11,758 nucleotides of DNA, from NCBI GenBank assembly GCA_002702965.1, contig PADE01000050.1, forward strand, positions 13,756 through 25,513, read 5' to 3'. Positions 8,701 to 11,758 of this stretch are shown piece after piece (within the stretch, counting starts at the first letter, position 1; every line of letters begins with the position of its first letter). The notes below the pieces were generated by a model that had not been told where the DNA came from, made no database searches, and saw only the letters and a list, made by a program, of their open reading frames with translations. The DNA comes from Planctomycetaceae bacterium. GTDB taxonomy: Bacteria > Planctomycetota > Planctomycetia > Pirellulales > Pirellulaceae. The translations under genes were made by a program, and so were the position numbers.

Positions 8701-9831
8701 GACCCCCCGGCGCAGGCACTGACGAACCGCCACGTGACCCGCTCCGGGTTGGTTTCTCACACCGCCGTTGCGCTTGCGCCGGTGTTGGCCGCCGGACCCC
8801 ACGTGGCCCGCCCCCATAACCAGGATCCGGCGGCAGAGGATCCGCGACCGGGGGATATGGACATCGCGGATGTCGGAAAAAATGCGAGCATGCCCTGGCA
8901 GGTCGACGGTCGCCGATGGCACACCCGCGACCGCGTGGGACGACGCGGCGAGGCGACCCGCTGGGACGGTCACATTCTAGAACACGTTGTCGATCGGATT
9001 CACGAGTTGGGCGACTTCAGCGCGACCGATTGGAACGGCCGCGGTGTCGTGGAAATCGCCGCGACGAAGAAGAGCGAAGGTTGGTTCTTCCACGCGATTA
9101 CGGGAGAGGCATGGTTACTGAAAATGAAGTTCCGCACGGCTCGGAATACTTTTCAGAGGAGCGCCTTGGAGCAACAAATCCCCCTCAAGACGCTCAACCA
9201 GCTGGACGAGGTCCCGCTGTACAGCAATGAATCCCGCGTCAAGGTAAAAAATGCCCGGGGTCCCTTTCAGGAAGTCGAGTTGCGGGTGCACACATGGGAG
9301 GAGATCGACTGCGCCGGATTCTGGGACTTTCTTGAGCAGGCGGTGCGACGTTTTGAGGAACTGCACGGCGGTACGGGGCGCTCGATTGATGACTTCAGTC
9401 CCTGGAAAAAGTTGGGACGGAAATGGCATTTTATGCGGAAGGGTTTTTCACCCGGTCGCTCGGTGAAGTGGAAATCGAGTGTTCTCGAAGAATTGGTCGA
9501 AATTCTGACGGAAGTCGCTCCCCAGGGTGAATTCCTCTGGAATAATCAGGTCCAGGTAAATCTGTGTGTTTCAGGTCAGCGAGAGCCATGGGCACGCTTG
9601 TTAACCAAACGTCACGAATCACTCGACCTGGTACTGACGGGTCCCAAGAACCAGATGGGTTTTGGACGCGTGGCTGAGCTGGGACGAGATCGCGAATTCG
9701 ACGACGCCAAGCCGGGCGTCGACCATATCCGTCTGAAGTTCCGAACGCTCAGCGATTTGCGTCGGGGCGATTTGCGGGCATTCTTGGGCGAGCACTTGCG
9801 CGGCATAGGCCCCGGTAGCGACGAGGTCTAA
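2725..9831 (+). CDS. uvrA: Double-length UvrA, excinuclease ABC subunit A (tandem UvrA plus duplicated C-terminal module)
   Basis: DNA damage recognition subunit of UvrABC nucleotide excision repair, in the cytoplasm. At 2368 residues it is about 2.5 times the usual 940. Unit 1 (residues 1-1012): Walker A GVSGSGKSS at 33, zinc Cys 278/281/302/305, signature LSGGESQ at 532, Walker B with D558-E559, second Walker A at 715, zinc Cys 814/817/837/840, signature LSGGEAQ at 904, D931-E932. Unit 2 (1047-1984) repeats the order: Walker A GPSGSGKTS at 1076, Cys 1302/1305/1326/1329, altered signature LSNGEAQ at 1545, D1571-E1572, Walker A at 1704, Cys 1803/1806/1826/1829, LSGGEAQ at 1893, D1920-E1921. 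A low-complexity linker (about 1985-2057) leads to a duplicated module of unknown function (2058-2361). The ATG at 2725 is the first start codon after an in-frame TAG at 2671; the purine-rich GAAGAAGGA ending at 2700 is too far upstream to be a normal ribosome binding site. No recognisable LexA box was seen upstream. Tandem UvrA is established in Chlamydia. No stop or frameshift separates the parts. Confidence 0.96.
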   Translation: MPASDIIIKGAREHNLRNVDLVLPRNRLICLTGVSGSGKSSLAFDTLYAEGQRRYVESLSSFARQFLGQMPKPEVDHIQGLSPSISISQKSSGKNPRSTVGTITEIYDYLRVLFARVGQGFCPQCRREITAQTREQIIARILGFPANARFLVLAPLVRAQKGEYRELFEDLIKQGFVRARVNGEIFALSDPPRLDRRMKHYIEVVVDRLVVKQGLRPRLAEAVELGLKVGGGSLVVAVEDDAEHADGGDAATRMTPGRGSAKRGSHRGDIVFSCDYACTYCGISFAPPTPQLFSFNSPQGMCVDCDGLGELFSFDEDLLVPNGQRTFKQGALQTVGKWSEIGRWRRHIYQGVASTVERKRDLPEGTMLETAWDSLASELRDLWLWGTGEEHITFTWRKGTSPLKYGGTFDGVIPELQSKYRTSRSAPQRRQLEHYMRQVKCVECQGDRLNDQARSIHLTTRHAAFGDASSLSLPAVCQLPVKRAYDFFQDLRLDATGVLIAQEALKEIRNRLGFLMNVGLDYLTLNRTAPTLSGGESQRIRLAGQIGSGLVGVLYILDEPSIGLHPRDNARLLETLQKLRDMGNTVVVVEHDEDTIRAADHVVDFGPGPGVRGGEVVAEGPLTEILKAPRSLTGQFLSGKREISIPDRHRFEGSLAGDDPNGQPGAPTKMHRKLAPSPIQSIGDLPVLRIRGAAQNNLAEIDVEIPLGTFVCVTGVSGSGKSSLVNDIIVQSLHRDLNGGLAAPGKHTAIDGLDHLDKLISIDQSPIGRTPRSNPGTYIKVFDEIRKLYAKLPESKRRGYAPGRFSFNVSGGRCEACEGNGSNRLEMDFLADVWVTCSVCEGHRYNRETLQVTFKEHSIADVLEMDVQQLLDVFENVPQVKNKLQTLHAVGLDYLKLGQPSPTLSGGEAQRIKLARELVKKPTGRTLYVLDEPTTGLHFADIQLLLDVLHGFVNTGNTVVVVEHNLDVIKTADWIIDLGPDGGDAGGRLVAAGTPVHVAAVAASHTGCGLQRTLSPDQSLRTGRHTTPARRRRNGSATTGRRGSIAKRITVQGATQHNLNSVDAEIHRDKMTVFCGPSGSGKTSLAMDTIYAEGQRRYVESLSSYARQFVNQVQKPALDHIEGLSPAIAIEQKNLGHTPRSTVGTVTEIYDYLRILMSRLGTPYCPDCDLVVGTQTGDEIIDKIMNHAEGTRLFLMAPVEVDSDQQTDTFWNEMRTAGYVRIRVDGRTYPVENAPAIDRRQQQDVDVVIDRVIVRANQRSRIADSVENALAVGRGVLRVAVADERLPEHRWEVVSHSQHLACDRCGRSFERLSPHNFSFNSHLGWCPSCEGLGTQTGANPNALLNDEKWTLAEGAVRLWPDVRLDVSQWMLNGLSEATGVPLDVPFHDLSARQRRVIMHGTGSQWLEVYRGKRGARGRKSGASRKSRPLFRFQFKGLYPALEEASRLSPAFRTRLEQFIDEVACSSCAGARLRDDAAAARFRKRTIDELCRLPLGSLLKELQRWRLSQRDSRIVGEVVREIKNRVQFLVDVGLDYVSLARGAATLSNGEAQRIRLASQLGSGLCGVLYVLDEPTIGLHPRDNHRLLSALYKLRDLGNTLLLIEHDREVIEGSDYLSDFGPGAGKLGGHIVATGTPRQLARSRKSVTGPYLSGKKSISVPSNRRSESLAAAGLEPDWLGIRGARHNNLCGVDAQIPLGMLTAVTGPSGSGKSSLIDDILYRALSRRLHRASHVAGAHDAIEGIEHINKVIRVDQTPLGNSPTSNPATYTGVFELIRMLFAQLPQSKLRGYSPRRFSFNVPGGRCENCEGNGQICIEMHFLPDVWVECDSCQGKRYNPETLAIQFHGSSISDVLDATCREALVLFQNIPKIRRVLETLCAVGLDYLRLGQAAPTLSGGEAQRVKLSAELSRPDTGRTLYLLDEPTTGLHFDDLRKLLDVLHRLIDLGNTVVVIEHNLDVIKQADWVIDLGPEAGSGGGQIVAAGTPEMICREATDPPAQALTNRHVTRSGLVSHTAVALAPVLAAGPHVARPHNQDPAAEDPRPGDMDIADVGKNASMPWQVDGRRWHTRDRVGRRGEATRWDGHILEHVVDRIHELGDFSATDWNGRGVVEIAATKKSEGWFFHAITGEAWLLKMKFRTARNTFQRSALEQQIPLKTLNQLDEVPLYSNESRVKVKNARGPFQEVELRVHTWEEIDCAGFWDFLEQAVRRFEELHGGTGRSIDDFSPWKKLGRKWHFMRKGFSPGRSVKWKSSVLEELVEILTEVAPQGEFLWNNQVQVNLCVSGQREPWARLLTKRHESLDLVLTGPKNQMGFGRVAELGRDREFDDAKPGVDHIRLKFRTLSDLRRGDLRAFLGEHLRGIGPGSDEV
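5863..8676 (+). repeat. UvrA unit 2 (diverged copy) of the tandem uvrA
   Basis: Second homologous unit, residues 1047-1984, collinear with unit 1 from the GATQHNLNSVD segment to the AAGTP near the end. All four Walker A/B pairs of the protein are kept, as are both zinc sites in this unit. Differences from unit 1: the first signature reads LSNGE, the UvrB-binding region lacks the KGEY-type segment, and the insertion domain carries an extra Arg/Lys-rich loop (residues 1410-1427). The protein similarity is clear but the DNA is well diverged, so the duplication is old rather than recent or an assembly artefact. Confidence 0.9.
8896..9360 (+). repeat. C-terminal module A of UvrA, unknown function
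   Basis: Residues 2058-2212 of the UvrA chain, after the second UvrA unit. It begins WQVDGRRWH and has Trp at 2058, 2065, 2080, 2103 and 2120. It contains the predicted helix ILEHVVDRIHEL, strands around VVEIAA and WLLKMKFR, and a closing VELRVHTWEEI followed by FWDFLEQAV. I do not recognise the family. It is not part of standard UvrA. Module B (9403-9807) is a second copy of it. Confidence 0.8.
9403..9807 (+). repeat. C-terminal module B of UvrA, unknown function
   Basis: Residues 2227-2361. It starts WKKLGRKWH and repeats the layout of module A without gaps over the first 60 or so residues: Trp 2227, 2234, 2249, 2272 and 2289 each lie exactly 169 residues after a Trp of module A. The closing IRLKFRTLSDL and AFLGEHL correspond to VELRVHTWEEI and DFLEQAV of module A, with the middle about 18 residues shorter. 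The protein ends seven residues later. No catalytic motif is obvious. Confidence 0.8.
9823..9826 (+). promoter_or_regulatory. Ribosome binding site (GAGG) for the gene at 9835
   Basis: GAGG lies eight bases before the ATG at 9835 and inside the last codons of uvrA. It supports that start and suggests translation linked to uvrA. Confidence 0.5.
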
Positions 9832-9834
9832 GCA

Positions 9835-10509
9835 ATGAAAGAAATCCTGCTCGCCCCCAACTTCCTGTTTCGATATGCAGCGCCGTGCGCGTTCCGGGAC
9901 CTAAAGTGGTCCACCGGTGGCGTCGAGCTCCCGGACGCTTGTCTGCTCCCGAGTTTTGGAGAATTGGAGGGTCGGCGGTTGTTTGCTGAGGTGTGTGTCG
10001 CTTGGAACGAATCCGGATTGTTCGTTACGGTCCGCGTGCGTGGGAAGAAACAGCTCCCCTGGTGTCGAGCGACTCGGGTTGAGGATAGCGATGGCCTTCA
10101 GCTGTGGATTGCGACGCGCGAAACACAGGGAATCCATCGCGCCAATCGTTTCTGCCACCGGATGGCGTTTCTCCCGTTCGGGCAGGGGACGCGGCTCGAT
10201 CAGCCGGTCGCAACGACCGTTGCGATCGCCAGAGCCCGCGAGCACCCCAAGCCGATTCCCGCGGACCAGTTCGGGATTCACAGCGAGAAGCGGATTGATG
10301 GCTACCTGCTGCACGTTTGGATTCCGGCGGATGCGCTGACCGGCTTTGACGTCAGCGAAACCACCTCGCTGGGATTCTCCTACGCCGTGATCGACCGCGA
10401 ACTCGGTTGGCAGACCTTCAGTATCGCACCGGAATTCCCGTTTGTCAGTGATCCCAGTCTATGGGGTCTACTGGAACTACAGCCGAAGACGACCCGTCCG
10501 GCTCGATAA
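9835..10509 (+). CDS. CBM9/DOMON-like beta-sandwich protein next to uvrA
   Basis: A 224-residue protein without a signal peptide or membrane segment, so probably cytoplasmic. Segments resembling family 9 carbohydrate-binding (DOMON-like) domains are AWNESGLFVTVRVRGK (residues 56-71), DSDGLQLWIATR (84-95), GYLLHVWIPADALTGFD (156-172), LGFSYAVIDRE (179-189) and a final DPSLWGLLEL (206-215). In known proteins this fold binds sugars or haem and is usually secreted as part of larger enzymes; a small stand-alone cytoplasmic version is less usual. The start follows the uvrA stop by three bases and has a GAGG ribosome binding site, so cotranscription is likely. That context hints at a role linked to UvrA, but no function can be assigned. 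The fold call comes from motif recall only and may be wrong; the reading frame itself is secure. Confidence 0.8.
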   Translation: MKEILLAPNFLFRYAAPCAFRDLKWSTGGVELPDACLLPSFGELEGRRLFAEVCVAWNESGLFVTVRVRGKKQLPWCRATRVEDSDGLQLWIATRETQGIHRANRFCHRMAFLPFGQGTRLDQPVATTVAIARAREHPKPIPADQFGIHSEKRIDGYLLHVWIPADALTGFDVSETTSLGFSYAVIDRELGWQTFSIAPEFPFVSDPSLWGLLELQPKTTRPAR

Positions 10510-10619
10510 CCCGTTGCGATTGGCAGCAAATTCTCGGTTGATCGTTGTACGGTCTGACGTGGGTTTGCGCATGGGATTGGATTGACCGCTTTGAAACCCA
10601 TCGATTTCCCGAGTTTCAC

Positions 10620-10648
10620 TTGGATGCGGTGCGTCGATTTGCGATAAT
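10620..10648 (+). promoter_or_regulatory. Possible sigma-70-type promoter before the DUF1501 gene
   Basis: TTGGAT (10620-10625) and GATAAT (10643-10648) are separated by 17 bases, in the 191-bp gap before the DUF1501 gene. The -10 element matches the consensus at five of six positions, the -35 element at only three. Planctomycete promoters are poorly defined, so this is a candidate only. Confidence 0.3.
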
Positions 10649-10700
10649 CTAAAAAGTCGGTCCTGTTTTCCCCAGTTGATGACTTTGCTGATCCTTGCCA

Positions 10701-11758
10701 ATGACGATGTACCCTCCCCACCACCGACACGCGTTTTCCGATTATTGTGGCCGCTCGCGTGAAGGGCTGACGTTGTTGGACCGCAGAGGGATGTTGAAGG
10801 CGAGTCTGGCTGGGGTGGCCGGATTGTCGCTGCCCAACCTATTGCGACACCGTGCAGCCGTTGCCGCGCAGGGTGGAAGTGTCCAGCGCAACAAGAGCGT
10901 AATTCTGCTCTGGATGGCCGGTGGACCGAGCCATATCGATACCTGGGATCCCAAACCGAACCGTCCGCCCGAGAATCGCGGGCCTTTCGGTGTGATCCAG
11001 ACCAAGCTTCCTGGCGTCTTGGTCTGCGAGCACCTGCCGAAACAGGCGGCGATGCTGGATCAGATCTCGGTACTGAGGAGTGTCGATGCCCGGCACAGCA
11101 ACCACGAGCCGAACATGGTTTTTCAAACGGGGCACCGTGGAGCTGCGCCGCGGGCGAATCCCAAAGGAGGGCAATTCCCCGCGATCGGATCGGTGATCGC
11201 CAAACACCGGGGTGCAAACCAGATCGGCATGCCGCCTTACGTGGCTTTTCAGCGTTCGCGATCGCATCTGGCATACGCGGGAGACTTGGGACAGCAGTAC
11301 GACCCTTTCATCGCCCAGAAAGCGGCTCGCTTACCGGTCTATGACTTGGTCGGGCGGGATACGGGAAAGGTCGGCGGGGCGCCGCTATTTCAGCTTCCCG
11401 GCGGCCTGACACATGATCGAATCTACAGTCGCCGGGCTCTATTGCGGGACTTTGACCGCCTCCGTAGTCAGCTCGATAGCCGGGGCTGGATGGACGCGTT
11501 GGATGTCTATCATCGACAAGCGGTTGAAATGGTAACGGGTCGGCGCGCGCAGGAGGCCTTCGATGTCGATCTCGAACCGCAGCGGTCAAGAGATCGTTAC
11601 GGTGCCCACCTGTGGTGTCAGCAAGCTCTCTTGGCCCGCCGCCTGGTCGAGCGCGGGGCTACGTTTGTGACCCTGGACTTAAGTTATCACACGGCGTCCG
11701 GAACCTGGGACAATCACGGCATTCCAGGGGGCGTTTACGGAGGAATCTCAAAAGGTTT
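10701..11758 (+). CDS. DUF1501 family protein with Tat signal, 5' part of gene
   Basis: The frame is open from the ATG at 10701 to the window end (352 codons), so the C-terminus is missing. The N-terminus carries a twin-arginine signal: DRRGMLKASLAGVAGLSLP (residues 27-45) followed by RHRAAVAA, as in most DUF1501 proteins, so Tat export is expected. The conserved start of the mature domain follows: SVILLWMAGGPSHIDTWDPK (residues 66-85). Further family features are HSNHEPNMVFQTGHR, RYGAHLWCQQALLARRLVE and a TWDNHG segment close to the window end. The family has an alkaline phosphatase/sulfatase-like fold; its reaction is not established. A second ATG lies at 10707; there is no clear ribosome binding site for either. 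Planctomycete DUF1501 genes usually sit beside a DUF1549/DUF1553 gene, so a partner may lie just downstream of the window. Confidence 0.93.
   Translation, partial: MTMYPPHHRHAFSDYCGRSREGLTLLDRRGMLKASLAGVAGLSLPNLLRHRAAVAAQGGSVQRNKSVILLWMAGGPSHIDTWDPKPNRPPENRGPFGVIQTKLPGVLVCEHLPKQAAMLDQISVLRSVDARHSNHEPNMVFQTGHRGAAPRANPKGGQFPAIGSVIAKHRGANQIGMPPYVAFQRSRSHLAYAGDLGQQYDPFIAQKAARLPVYDLVGRDTGKVGGAPLFQLPGGLTHDRIYSRRALLRDFDRLRSQLDSRGWMDALDVYHRQAVEMVTGRRAQEAFDVDLEPQRSRDRYGAHLWCQQALLARRLVERGATFVTLDLSYHTASGTWDNHGIPGGVYGGISKG

Noticed and set aside
2725..9831. Assembly artefact or two separate uvrA genes instead of a fusion
   Set aside because: The two units are well diverged at DNA level, there is no stop between them, and no start with a convincing ribosome binding site was seen at the boundary; a tandem UvrA also has precedent in Chlamydia.
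10510..10580. Rho-independent terminator after the gene at 9835
   Set aside because: No stem of useful length followed by a T run is visible in this stretch.

Overview
The window (all genes on the + strand, moderately high G+C) looks like chromosomal DNA of a planctomycete, probably of the Pirellulaceae type. Three signs support this: a DUF1553 protein and a Tat-exported DUF1501 protein, families that are hugely expanded in planctomycetes, and a double-length UvrA. A tandem UvrA is well known in Chlamydia, another member of the PVC superphylum. No mobile element, RNA gene or CRISPR array was seen.

Layout: 1-1269 is the 3' part of a DUF1553 (PSD1) gene. 1294-2568 is an enolase-superfamily sugar-acid dehydratase of the ManD/RspA subgroup. 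After a 156-bp gap, 2725-9831 encodes a 2368-residue UvrA. It consists of two complete UvrA units in tandem, followed by a C-terminal region that is itself a tandem duplication of a roughly 150-residue module I cannot assign to a known family. Three bases after its stop codon, 9835-10509 encodes a small protein resembling family 9 carbohydrate-binding/DOMON-type beta-sandwich domains. After a 191-bp gap with a possible promoter, 10701 to the window end is the 5' part of a DUF1501 gene.

The first two genes and the last fit the planctomycete carbohydrate/sulfatase-associated repertoire. The middle pair is a DNA-repair locus. UvrA searches DNA for bulky lesions and loads UvrB, and this version carries four ATPase cassettes and four Cys4 zinc-binding sites in one chain. 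Unit 1 has every canonical motif. Unit 2 keeps its Walker A/B motifs and zinc cysteines but has a changed first ABC signature (LSNGE), a diverged UvrB-binding region and a basic insertion, which suggests division of labour between the two halves.

The most interesting material is the duplicated C-terminal module of UvrA (five Trp at identical positions in each copy, constant offset of 169 residues) and the tight coupling of uvrA to the downstream beta-sandwich protein.
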